Positions 1-7,565 of a DNA stretch of 64,000 nt are shown piece after piece. Every line of letters begins with the position of its first letter. Position 1 is the stretch's first letter. Source of the DNA: Solirubrobacter phytolaccae (lineage in GTDB: Bacteria > Actinomycetota > Thermoleophilia > Solirubrobacterales > Solirubrobacteraceae); contig NZ_JAPDDP010000002.1 in assembly GCF_027587195.1 (NCBI RefSeq), forward strand, positions 62,001 to 126,000, in the 5' to 3' direction. A program made the position numbers and the translations under genes. Below the pieces are notes generated by a model, which did no database searches, had not been told where the DNA came from, and was given only the letters and a program-made list of their open reading frames with translations.

Positions 1-1463
1 GCGTAGGCGGACAGCCTGGAACGCACATGGGCCTGGATTTCGGCCACGAGCTCGTCGGACGGGGAGTGCCCGGACGCCAGGACGATGAACGCCTTGACCA
101 CGCTGCCACGCCGCTCGTCGGGCGAAGCGACTGCCGCCGCCTCCTTGACCGCCGGGTGCTCCAGGCAGGCGCTCTCGACCTCGAACGGCCCGATCCGGTA
201 GCCCGCGGCGATGATCACGTCGTCCGCGCGGCCCTCGTACCAGACGTAGCCGTCCTCGTCGAAGCGCGCCGCGTCCTTGGTGTGGAACCAGTCGCCGCCG
301 AACGTCTCCTGCGCGGCCTCCTCGTTGCGCCAGTAGCCGAGCGGATAGTGCGGGTTCGACCGCGCCCGCAGGCAGATCTCTCCGCGCTCACCCTGCGGCA
401 CCGGCTGCTCGTCCGGGTCGAGGATCTGCACGTCCCAGCCCGGCATCGGGCGGCCCATCGAGCCCTCGCGCACCTCCATGAACGGGAAGTTGGCGCACAG
501 CGGATAGGACTCGGTGAGGCCGTAGTAGTCGAGCACGGTCAGGCCGTACTGCTCGCGGAACCAGCGGATCGCCTCGGGGTTGAGCGGCTCGCCGGCGCTG
601 CAGACGATCCGGAACTGCTGCGGGTAGCGCGTGCCCGCGTCGGCGATCGACATCATCGAGCGCATCGCGGTCGGCGTCGTGAAGACGTTCGTCGCGCCGT
701 GCCGGGAGAGGAAGTCGAGCTGCTGATTCGGGTCGAACCCGCCCTGGCGCTGGAGCACGAGCTGGACCGCGCCGAAGCGCCACGGCCCGAGCAGCGGCGC
801 GATGCCCGCCGCCCACGCCCACTCGCCCATGCCGTGGAAGCGCTCACCCTCGCGCACGTCGTGGCAGTAGATGAACTCCTCGTGCGCGAGCAGGTACCGG
901 TGCGCGTGGACGATGCCCTTCGCGAGCCCGGTCGTGCCGCTCGTGTAGTAGAGCTGCGCCGGGTCGTCGGCCAGCGTGTCTTCCGGGTCGAAGCTCGCGT
1001 CCCCGCTCTGCAGCAGTTCGTCGTCGAGCAGCAGCACGTGCTCGACCAGCGCCGGGTCCACGCGGTCCTTGTTGGCCGCGTTGGTGACGAGCACCTTGGC
1101 CTGCGAGTCGCTCACGCGGTGGCGGATGCCGTCGTCGCCGTACAGGACCGACATCGACAGCAGGATCGCCCCGCACTTCCATGTGCCGAAGAACGCCGCG
1201 GCGGTCTCGGGGGTCGGCGGCAGGAGCATCGCGACGCGGTCGCCCTTCTCCACGCCGTGCGCGCGGAGCACGTTCGCGAACCGGTTCGACAGCTCCTGCA
1301 GCTCGCCCCACTGCACCTCGCGGACGGTCCCGTCGAAGTGCTCGTGAACCATCGCGAGCTTGTCCGGGGGATGCTTGTCGCACACGTCGTGAGCGATGTT
1401 GTACCGCTCCGGAACGTGCCACTCATGGGCGGCGACGGCCTCTTCGTAGGACGTGATCGACAC
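1..1463 (-). CDS. AMP-forming acyl-CoA synthetase, 3' end cut by window
   Basis: An ANL-superfamily ligase that activates a carboxylic acid to acyl-AMP and then acyl-CoA in the cytoplasm. 487 codons are visible; the extreme C-terminus lies outside the window. Seen: the nucleotide loop YYTSGTTGLAKG near residue 172, the A5 motif YYGLTES near 312, GYWRNEE, and the hinge region GRADDVIIAAGYRI near 418. Start chosen at GTG 1463 because GAGGGGAG lies just upstream. The overall pattern resembles the medium-chain/ACSM-like acyl-CoA synthetases more than true Acs (a separate Acs is at 14577-16538). It is divergent from a carboxylate-transport operon, so a small or medium organic acid is a reasonable but unproven substrate. 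Confidence 0.88.
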   Translation of the reverse strand, partial: MSITSYEEAVAAHEWHVPERYNIAHDVCDKHPPDKLAMVHEHFDGTVREVQWGELQELSNRFANVLRAHGVEKGDRVAMLLPPTPETAAAFFGTWKCGAILLSMSVLYGDDGIRHRVSDSQAKVLVTNAANKDRVDPALVEHVLLLDDELLQSGDASFDPEDTLADDPAQLYYTSGTTGLAKGIVHAHRYLLAHEEFIYCHDVREGERFHGMGEWAWAAGIAPLLGPWRFGAVQLVLQRQGGFDPNQQLDFLSRHGATNVFTTPTAMRSMMSIADAGTRYPQQFRIVCSAGEPLNPEAIRWFREQYGLTVLDYYGLTESYPLCANFPFMEVREGSMGRPMPGWDVQILDPDEQPVPQGERGEICLRARSNPHYPLGYWRNEEAAQETFGGDWFHTKDAARFDEDGYVWYEGRADDVIIAAGYRIGPFEVESACLEHPAVKEAAAVASPDERRGSVVKAFIVLASGHSPSDELVAEIQAHVRSRLSAY

Positions 1464-1511
1464 GGCTCTCCCCTCGTCTCTCGACCGGTGCGGAGAGCAT
1501 AGGCCGACCCG

Positions 1512-1589
1512 TCAGCGATCGGTGGAGGTGGAGAGCCCGAGCAGGGCGACGATGGCGAGGCAGAGGTAGGTCACACGAGCGAGGTTCAT
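1512..1589 (-). CDS. possible 25-residue membrane peptide
   Basis: A short frame encoding MNLARVTYLCLAIVALLGLS plus STSTDR: one basic N-terminus, one hydrophobic helix and a short polar tail. GGGAGG lies about 9 nt upstream of ATG 1589. It sits 48 bp upstream of the acyl-CoA synthetase on the same strand, so it may be its leader gene. I do not recognise a family. Its reading frame could be chance, but the ribosome site, hydrophobic core and clean stop favour translation. Confidence 0.4.
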   Translation of the reverse strand: MNLARVTYLCLAIVALLGLSTSTDR

Positions 1590-1652
1590 GCGGCGCATCC
1601 TCCCGACCCGCCGATTCGCTGGCATCGGGAGCCGTCCCTGATCTTTCCGGCG

Positions 1653-1682
1653 GTGTGGGTTCCCACACCCGTCGGGGTGTGG
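1653..1682. promoter_or_regulatory. two overlapping inverted repeats, candidate operator
   Basis: GTGTGGG-TT-CCCACAC (1653-1668) overlaps CCACACCC-GTCG-GGGTGTGG (1663-1682), so the middle CCACAC arm can pair with either side. The element lies between the divergent small peptide/acyl-CoA synthetase and the LytS-type kinase, 14 bp before the chosen kinase start. It could be a two-site operator or alternative RNA hairpins in the kinase leader. No T-run follows, so an intrinsic terminator is less likely. Confidence 0.5.
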
Positions 1683-1696
1683 ATAGCTTTCGGGCC

Positions 1697-2827
1697 GTGG
1701 ACGTGCTGCTGGGAGTCCTGCTGGGCGTGGTGCTGAGCGCCTCGGTGTTCGCGGTGAGCCGGCTGGCGGCGCCGCGACGCGTGCTCGCGCCGGGCGAGGA
1801 GGGCGTGCGCGCGGCCCTGCACGCGGCGGCCGCGACGCTCCCGCACCTGCGCAAGGGCCTCACCCGCGAGTCGGCGGGGAAGGCGATCGGCCACCTGCAC
1901 GCGCTCACCCAGGCCGCGGGCGTGCTGATCGACGACGGCGAGTCGGTGCTCGCGTCGGACGGGATGCCGACCAAGGACCTCGGCTGGCTGCCCGACTCGG
2001 AGCGGGTGGAGGTCGTGCGTGGGCCCGAGCCGTTCGGGAACACGGTGGTGGCGCCGCTGATCGTGGGCGGTGAGCGGATCGGCCGGCTCGCCGCGTTCTA
2101 CGGGCCTGAGCGACGGCTGCGGCCGGAGGACACGCGCGTGGTGAGCGAGGTCGCCGCGCTCGTCTCCGCCCAAGTCGAGCTGTCGGCGCTCGCCGAGCAG
2201 GAGGAGCGGCTCGCGCAGGCCGAGCTGCGGGCGCTCCGCGCGCAGATCTCGCCGCACTTCATCTACAACGCGCTCGCGGCCGTCGCGAACAGCATCCACA
2301 CGAAGCCGGAGGAGGCGCGCGAGCTGCTGACGGAGTTCGCCGAGTTCACCCGCTACGCGTTCCGGGGCAACCGCTCCTACGTGACCCTCGCCGACGAGCT
2401 GCACTACGTCGAGAAGTACCTGCGGCTCGAGCAGGCGCGCTTCGGCGACCGGCTGCAGGTGCGGGTGTCGGTCGCGCCCGAGGTGCTCACGGCGGTCGTT
2501 CCGGTGCTGAGCATGCAGCCGCTCGTCGAGAACGCCGTCCGCCACGGCGTCGAGAAGGCCGTCGGGCCGTGCCGGGTGGAGATCCTCGGGGCGGACCTGG
2601 ACACCGACGTCGAGCTCACCGTCCGCGACGGCGGGGCCGGCATGACCGCCGAGGCCGCGACCGCCGCGCTCGAGGGCCGCGGCGAGGGCATCGGCCTCGC
2701 GAACGTGCACGCCCGGCTGCAGTCGACGTTCGGCCCGGAGTACGGTCTGGAAGTGCAGTCCACGCCCGGAGAGGGAACGGTCGTGAAGATGCTCGTGCCG
2801 AAGTTCCGCGCGGGGGTGCGCGCGTGA
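1697..2827 (+). CDS. LytS/YehU-type sensor histidine kinase
   Basis: Membrane-bound sensor kinase of 376 residues. Seen: one N-terminal hydrophobic helix (about residues 3-20), a GAF-like region to about 170, then the His_kinase (PF06580) motif SPHFIYNAL with phospho-acceptor His187, and an ATPase domain with PLVENAVRHG and GIGLANVHAR. LytS proper has several membrane helices; this one has a single one. GTG 1697 is chosen because upstream codons would run through the inverted repeats; GTG 1703 is also possible. It overlaps the LytTR regulator gene by GTGA. Family knowledge: E. coli BtsS and YpdA and B. subtilis LytS sense pyruvate and control carboxylate transporters, which fits the downstream symporter. 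Confidence 0.9.
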   Translation: MDVLLGVLLGVVLSASVFAVSRLAAPRRVLAPGEEGVRAALHAAAATLPHLRKGLTRESAGKAIGHLHALTQAAGVLIDDGESVLASDGMPTKDLGWLPDSERVEVVRGPEPFGNTVVAPLIVGGERIGRLAAFYGPERRLRPEDTRVVSEVAALVSAQVELSALAEQEERLAQAELRALRAQISPHFIYNALAAVANSIHTKPEEARELLTEFAEFTRYAFRGNRSYVTLADELHYVEKYLRLEQARFGDRLQVRVSVAPEVLTAVVPVLSMQPLVENAVRHGVEKAVGPCRVEILGADLDTDVELTVRDGGAGMTAEAATAALEGRGEGIGLANVHARLQSTFGPEYGLEVQSTPGEGTVVKMLVPKFRAGVRA

Positions 2828-3531
2828 CGCTGCGCGTGCTCGCGGTCGACGACGAGCGGCCGGCGCTGGACGACCTCGCCCGGGTCCTGCGCGCGCAGCC
2901 CGCGGTGGCCGAGGTCGAGACGGCCGAGTCCGGCGAGGAGGCGTTGCACGTGCTGGCCGGCGGCGAGCGCTACGACGCGGTCTTCCTCGACGTGCGCATG
3001 CCGGGCCTGGACGGCGTGGAGCTCGCCCGCGTGCTGCGGCGCTTCGCCGCGCCGCCCGCGCTGATCTTCGTCTCCGCGTACGAGTCCGCGGCGGTCGAGG
3101 CGTTCGAGCTCCGCGCGCTCGACTACCTGATGAAGCCGGTCTCGACCGCGCGCGTGGCCGAGGCGCTCGCGCGCATCGAAGCCAAGCCGGAGGACGACAC
3201 CACGCAGACGCTCGCGGTCGACGCGCCCGGCGGCGGCACCCGCCTGATCCAGCGCGCCGACGTCCTGTACCTGCAGGCGCACGGCGACTACGTGCGCGTG
3301 CACCTCACCGACGCCCGTCACCTCGTCCGCGGCACACTCAACGAGATCGAGCGCCGCTGGGCGCCGCACGGCTTCCACCGCGTGCACCGGCGGTTCCTGG
3401 TCAATCTGAAGCACGCGACCGAGGTGCGGCCGCAGCTCAACGGCACGGCGACGCTGATCCTGGCCGACGGCTCCGAGCTCCCGATCGCCCGCCGCGAGGT
3501 GGCCGAGCTGCGACGGCGGCTGCGCTCGTGA
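2824..3531 (+). CDS. LytTR-family response regulator
   Basis: Cytoplasmic regulator of 235 residues that pairs with the kinase just upstream. Receiver domain: acidic pair VDDE, phospho-Asp in FLDVRMPGLDG, and the conserved Lys in LMKPVS. C-terminal LytTR DNA-binding domain from about residue 130: VLYLQAHGDYVRVHL, FHRVHRRFLVNL. Start GTG 2824 overlaps the kinase stop by 4 nt, and the stop overlaps the next start (GTGA), so the four genes 1697-5476 look translationally coupled. Probable target: the symporter genes of its own operon (inference). Confidence 0.92.
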   Translation: MTLRVLAVDDERPALDDLARVLRAQPAVAEVETAESGEEALHVLAGGERYDAVFLDVRMPGLDGVELARVLRRFAAPPALIFVSAYESAAVEAFELRALDYLMKPVSTARVAEALARIEAKPEDDTTQTLAVDAPGGGTRLIQRADVLYLQAHGDYVRVHLTDARHLVRGTLNEIERRWAPHGFHRVHRRFLVNLKHATEVRPQLNGTATLILADGSELPIARREVAELRRRLRS

Positions 3532-3839
3532 GCCGCCTCCCGTCCGAGGATCTCTCCGAGGCCACCGCCCACGCGGCGGTCTACCTCCGACGACTCCGCA
3601 GAGAGCAGCTGCGCCTCGCCCTCCTCAGCCTCGTCGCCTTCGGCGGGCTGATCGGCGCGCTGCCGCTGATCCTCTACCTGCTCCCCGGCCTCCACGACGC
3701 GCAGCTCCTCGGCGTGCCGCTGCCGATCTGGCTGGTCGTGGTCCCGCCCTTCCCGCTGTTCTTCTTCATCGGCCTGCTCGAGCAGCGCCGCGCCGACGGC
3801 CTCGACGAAGCCTTCCGCGACCTCGTGGAAGAGCCTTGA
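3528..3839 (+). CDS. small two-helix membrane protein, symporter partner
   Basis: 103 residues with an amphipathic Arg-rich N-terminus and two hydrophobic helices (about 32-53 and 64-84), ending in an acidic tail. Size, topology and position directly ahead of an SSS symporter match the DUF485/DUF4212-type small subunits that accompany acetate-type symporters, though sequence resemblance is weak. Start GTG 3528 overlaps the regulator stop; its TGA overlaps the TTG start of the symporter. Likely an accessory subunit in the plasma membrane. Confidence 0.75.
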   Translation: MSRLPSEDLSEATAHAAVYLRRLRREQLRLALLSLVAFGGLIGALPLILYLLPGLHDAQLLGVPLPIWLVVVPPFPLFFFIGLLEQRRADGLDEAFRDLVEEP

Positions 3840-5476
3840 CGCTCAGCATCCTCGCCGTCGTCGCCGTCACGGGCGCGGCGCTCGGCATCGGCACCTACGG
3901 CGTCAAGCTCGCCCGCACCACCTCCGACCTCTTCGTCGCCAGCCGGGCCGTCTCCCCGTGGTGGAACGCGGCGGCGATCAGCGGCGAGTACCTGAGCGCC
4001 GCGAGCTTCCTCGGCGTCTCCGGCCTGATGCTGAAGTTCGGCGCGAGCGCCCTCTGGCTACCCGTCGGCTTCACGGCCGGGTACCTCACGCTGCTCCTGT
4101 TCGTGGCCGCGCCGCTGCGGCGCTTCGGCAGCTACACGATCCCCGACTTCGCCGAGGCCCGGCTCCCCGCGCCGTACATGCGCCTGCTCGCAGCGGGCAT
4201 CGTGCTGCTGATCAGCGGGTGCTACCTCGTGCCGCAGCTCAAGGGCGCGGGCGTGACGCTGCGCGCGATCACCGACGCGCCGTACTGGGTCGGCGTCGCG
4301 ATCGTCAGCCTCATCGTCGCGCTCAACGTCGGCCTCGGCGGCATGCGCGGCGTCACCTACGTCCAGGCCTTCCAGTACTGGGTCAAGATGTTCGCGATCG
4401 CGCTCCCCGCGCTCCTGCTGCTGATCCACCTCGGCGGCCTGTCGGCAAGAGCCGCGCTGTTCGGGGCAGAGCTGCCCACCACCGGGCCGAGCGGCATGAC
4501 CGTCGAGCTGGACAAGCCGACCACGCTCACGTTCCCCGACACGGGCGAGACGCGCACCGTCCCCGCGGGCGAGCTGCGGATCCCGCCAGACACGTCGATC
4601 CCCGTCGCCGACGGCATCGACGCCCAGACCGGCGACGAGTGGTCGCGCCCCGTCGCGGAGTCCGGCCGTGGCTCGCCGCTGCTGATCTACAGCCTGCTGC
4701 TCGCCACGTTCCTCGGGACGATGGGCCTGCCGCACATCCTCGTCCGGTTCTACACCAACCCGGACGGGTCGGCGGCGCGAAGAACCACCGTGCGCGTCCT
4801 GGGCCTGCTCGGCGTCTTCTACCTGTTCCCCGCCGTGTACGGCCTGCTCGGCCGCGCGTTCACGCCCGAGCTCTACGTCACCGGCGACACGGACAGCGTC
4901 GTGTTGCGCGTCCCGGCCGCCGCCTGGCCCGGGCCGATGGGCGACATCCTCGCCGCGATCGTCGCCGCGGGCGCGTTCGCCGCGTTCATGAGCACGGCGT
5001 CCGGCCTGCTGGTGAGCATCGCTGGCACGGTCTCGCACGACGTCCTGCCCGGACGGAGGAGTCGGAGAAGAGCCCGCTTCCGGCTCGTGAGCGTGCTCGG
5101 GATGATCCCGCCCGCGCTGCTCGCGCTCGCCACGCCCGACGTGGACATCAGCGTCCTCGTCGGCTGGGCGTTCGCGCTCGCCGCCTCCACGTTCTGCCCG
5201 CTGCTGTTGCTCGGCGTGTGGTGGCCGCGGCTGTCGGCGACCGGGGCGGCGGCCGGGATGCTCGCCGGCGCGACCGTCGCCACCGGGATGATCGCGGCGG
5301 GCCTGATCGGCGACGTGTCGGAGGACACGGCCGCGGGCGCGATCCTCACCCAGCCCGCGGCCGTCTCCGTGCCGATCGCGTTCGCGACGATGATCGCGAT
5401 CTCGTTGCGCCAGGCTCCCCGGAACGTCAGCGCCGTGATGGCGGCGCTGCACGTCCCGGAGCCGGTGTCCCCCTGA
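3836..5476 (+). CDS. sodium:solute symporter (SSS family), ActP-like
   Basis: 546-residue integral membrane protein with roughly 13 hydrophobic helices. Seen: the family signature around ISGEYLSAASFLGVSGL, GGMRGVTYVQAFQYWVK, and MGLPHILVRFYTNPDGSAAR. These are strongly ActP-like, as is the polar loop of about 80 residues near 205-285. Start is TTG 3836, sharing TTGA with the preceding stop. Family knowledge: such carriers import acetate, pyruvate or similar monocarboxylates with Na+ or H+. Its regulator pair (LytS/LytTR type) supports a carboxylate ligand. It converges on a second ActP gene with an 11-nt gap; the two are clearly diverged paralogs. Confidence 0.9.
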   Translation: MTLSILAVVAVTGAALGIGTYGVKLARTTSDLFVASRAVSPWWNAAAISGEYLSAASFLGVSGLMLKFGASALWLPVGFTAGYLTLLLFVAAPLRRFGSYTIPDFAEARLPAPYMRLLAAGIVLLISGCYLVPQLKGAGVTLRAITDAPYWVGVAIVSLIVALNVGLGGMRGVTYVQAFQYWVKMFAIALPALLLLIHLGGLSARAALFGAELPTTGPSGMTVELDKPTTLTFPDTGETRTVPAGELRIPPDTSIPVADGIDAQTGDEWSRPVAESGRGSPLLIYSLLLATFLGTMGLPHILVRFYTNPDGSAARRTTVRVLGLLGVFYLFPAVYGLLGRAFTPELYVTGDTDSVVLRVPAAAWPGPMGDILAAIVAAGAFAAFMSTASGLLVSIAGTVSHDVLPGRRSRRRARFRLVSVLGMIPPALLALATPDVDISVLVGWAFALAASTFCPLLLLGVWWPRLSATGAAAGMLAGATVATGMIAAGLIGDVSEDTAAGAILTQPAAVSVPIAFATMIAISLRQAPRNVSAVMAALHVPEPVSP

Positions 5477-5487
5477 CCGGAGCTTGG

Positions 5488-7083
5488 CTAGCCGACCTTC
5501 TCCAGGGCTCGCTCGGAGCCCAGGCCGGTCTCGGACCGCACGAACAGCTCGTTGAACGAGCGCTCCTCGGTGCGCTCCTTGCTGAGGATCGTCCCGAGGA
5601 AGCACCCCAGGAACCCGAGCGGGATCGAGATGATGCCCGGGTTGTTGAGCGTCCACCCGATCGGCGAGCCGGTCACGGTGTCCGCGCCCGGCCACACCTT
5701 GGGCGAGACGATCACGAGGAAGATCGAGCTCACCACGCCGGTGACCACGCCGGTGATCGCGCCCGTCGTGTTGAAGCGCCGCCAGCTCAGCGCGAGCACG
5801 AGCGCCGGGAAGTTCGCGCTGGCCGCGACCGCGAACGCCAGGCCGACCATGAACGAGACGTTCAGGCCCGAGCCGCCGATGATGGCGATGATGATCGCGA
5901 TCACGCCGATGCCGAACGCCGCGATCCGCGCGACGAGCACCTCTTCGTGCTCGGAGTCCTTGCCCTTGCGGACGATCGAGGACCAGATGTCGTGGCTGAA
6001 GGCCGCCGAGGCGCTGAGCACGAGGCCCGCGACCACGGCGAGGATCGTCGCGAACGCGACGCCGGCGATGAACGCCAGGAACAGGTCGCCGCCGAACGTC
6101 CCCTCACCGCCGCCGAGGAACGCCGCCAGGTTCGGCGCGGCGAGGTTGCCGCCCGTGCCCGCGCCCTCGACGCCGCCCTCACCCAGGAAGGCGCGCGCGC
6201 CGAAGCCGATGAACGTCGTCAGCAGGTAGAAGAAGCCGATGATGAACATCGCCCACACCACGGAGGAGCGCGCGGCCTTCGCGTTGGGCACCGTGAAGAA
6301 CCGCATCAGGATGTGCGGCAGGCCGGCGGTGCCGAGCACGAGCGCCAGGCCCAGCGACACGGTGTCGAGTGGCTTCGGCAGGTAGGTGCCGGGCGCCAGC
6401 GAGAACGTCGACTCCGGGCCCTTGTTCTCGTTCGCGCGGTTGAAGAGCTCGACCGGGTTGAAGCCGACCTTGCCGAGCACGAAGATCGACATCGTCAGGA
6501 TGCCCGCCATCAGCAGCACGGCCTTGACGATCTGGACCCACGTGGTGGCGACCATGCCGCCGAAGATCACGTAGCAGAGCATGAACGCGCCGGTCAGCAG
6601 CACCGCGAGCGAGAAGTTGATGCCCACGAGCTTCTCGATCAGCACGCCCGCGCCGACCATCTGCGCGATCAGGTAGAAGGTCACGACGGCGAACGTGCCG
6701 AGCGCCGCCGCGGCCCGCGCCGGCGTTTCGTTCAGGCGGAACGACAGCACGTCGGCGATCGTGTACTTGCCCGCGTTGCGCATCCGCTCGGCCAGCAGGA
6801 ACATGACCGTGAGGAAGGCGACGAGGAAGCCGATCGAGTACAGGAACCCGTCGAAGCCGTAGAGGAAGATCAGGCCGGCGATGCCGAGGAACGACGCGGC
6901 GGACAGGTAGTCGCCGGAGATCGCGAGGCCGTTCTGGCGGCCGGTGATCTGGCGGCCCGCGGCGTAGAAGCCGACCGCGCTGGAGGCCTTCTTGGACGCC
7001 CAGAACGTGATGCCGAGCGTGATGGCGAGGATGATCGCCGCCATCACCAGCGCTTCGACGTTGACTTCCGCGAAGAGCAGCAT
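5488..7083 (-). CDS. actP: cation/acetate symporter ActP
   Basis: 531-residue SSS-family permease with about 13 membrane helices. Seen: ISGDYLSAASFLGIAGLIF, GKYTIADVLSFRL, GGMVATTWVQIVKA, GTAGLPHILMRFFTVPNAK and a C-terminal cytoplasmic tail. These match ActP closely, including the Pro-His-Ile-Leu-Met-Arg stretch. It is coupled to the DUF485 gene upstream by a TGATG junction (7085-7081). Imports acetate and related short monocarboxylates. Together with Acs (14577-16538) and citrate synthase (60766-62091) it would feed acetate into central metabolism. Confidence 0.94.
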   Translation of the reverse strand: MLLFAEVNVEALVMAAIILAITLGITFWASKKASSAVGFYAAGRQITGRQNGLAISGDYLSAASFLGIAGLIFLYGFDGFLYSIGFLVAFLTVMFLLAERMRNAGKYTIADVLSFRLNETPARAAAALGTFAVVTFYLIAQMVGAGVLIEKLVGINFSLAVLLTGAFMLCYVIFGGMVATTWVQIVKAVLLMAGILTMSIFVLGKVGFNPVELFNRANENKGPESTFSLAPGTYLPKPLDTVSLGLALVLGTAGLPHILMRFFTVPNAKAARSSVVWAMFIIGFFYLLTTFIGFGARAFLGEGGVEGAGTGGNLAAPNLAAFLGGGEGTFGGDLFLAFIAGVAFATILAVVAGLVLSASAAFSHDIWSSIVRKGKDSEHEEVLVARIAAFGIGVIAIIIAIIGGSGLNVSFMVGLAFAVAASANFPALVLALSWRRFNTTGAITGVVTGVVSSIFLVIVSPKVWPGADTVTGSPIGWTLNNPGIISIPLGFLGCFLGTILSKERTEERSFNELFVRSETGLGSERALEKVG

Positions 7084-7436
7084 CAGGCCTTGACCTCGGT
7101 GTCGTCCTTACGCACGAAGCGCACGTCGCCCGCTTCGAACTCGGCCGCGGCCTCGACGACCTTGTCGGCGAGCGGGTCGAACTCCTTGTCGGACTTGCGC
7201 AGGTACCAGAGGCCCAGCACGAAGACCATGACGAACTGCGTCAGCGCGTAGCAGTAGCCGACGGTCAGCCCCTGGTACACGGACTCGCCCATGAAGTCGG
7301 GCGCGTAGCCGGCCACGATGATGAAGGCCATGTAGTAGACGAGGAAGAAGATCGTCGCGGGTACGACGAAGCTCCTCCGGCGCTTCACCAGCTCCCGGAA
7401 CTCGTCCGAGCGCTCGATGCGTTCCCAGTCGGTCAT
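7083..7436 (-). CDS. DUF485 inner-membrane protein (YjcH-like)
   Basis: 117 residues: basic N-terminal segment, two membrane helices (about 24-45 and 60-80) and an acidic tail with EFEAGDVRF. This is the DUF485 protein that almost always precedes actP. The start ATG 7436 has a strong ribosome site, AAGGAGGAGAGA, about 11 nt upstream. Stop and next start overlap as TGATG. Its exact role is not established; it is thought to be an accessory of the acetate permease. Confidence 0.93.
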   Translation of the reverse strand: MTDWERIERSDEFRELVKRRRSFVVPATIFFLVYYMAFIIVAGYAPDFMGESVYQGLTVGYCYALTQFVMVFVLGLWYLRKSDKEFDPLADKVVEAAAEFEAGDVRFVRKDDTEVKA

Positions 7437-7472
7437 CGCGTCTCTCTCCTCCTTGCAGCGATTTGGGGGAGC

Positions 7473-7490
7473 CTTGCGCGACTACGCAAG
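7473..7490. promoter_or_regulatory. inverted repeat upstream of DUF485-actP
   Basis: CTTGCG-CGACTA-CGCAAG, 6-bp perfect arms with a 6-nt spacer, 37 bp upstream of the DUF485 start. The spacing and location fit a dimeric regulator site in the actP promoter. The regulator is unknown; no recognisable regulator gene is adjacent. Confidence 0.4.
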
Positions 7491-7521
7491 TATCGAAACG
7501 CGCAATCGACGGACGGTGGTT

Positions 7522-7546
7522 GTGGCGCGACGAGCGGTCGCGCCAC
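7522..7546. terminator. strong hairpin after the tryptophanase gene
   Basis: GTGGCGCGAC-GAGCG-GTCGCGCCAC, 10-bp perfect arms with a 5-nt loop, 19 nt past the tryptophanase stop on the minus strand. It lacks a T-run, as is common in actinobacteria, so it may stop transcription with help from Rho or only protect the 3' end. Confidence 0.55.
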
Positions 7547-7565
7547 CGCGACGGACGGCGTGCGG

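Noticed and set aside
27-1502. A 491-codon plus-strand frame at the window start
   Set aside because: The minus strand carries a clear acyl-CoA synthetase with all motifs and a ribosome site.
3958-7251. A 1097-codon open frame on the plus strand
   Set aside because: It crosses two opposed symporter genes, has Arg/Ala/His-rich low-complexity content and no domain; it is an out-of-frame or antisense shadow typical of GC-rich DNA.
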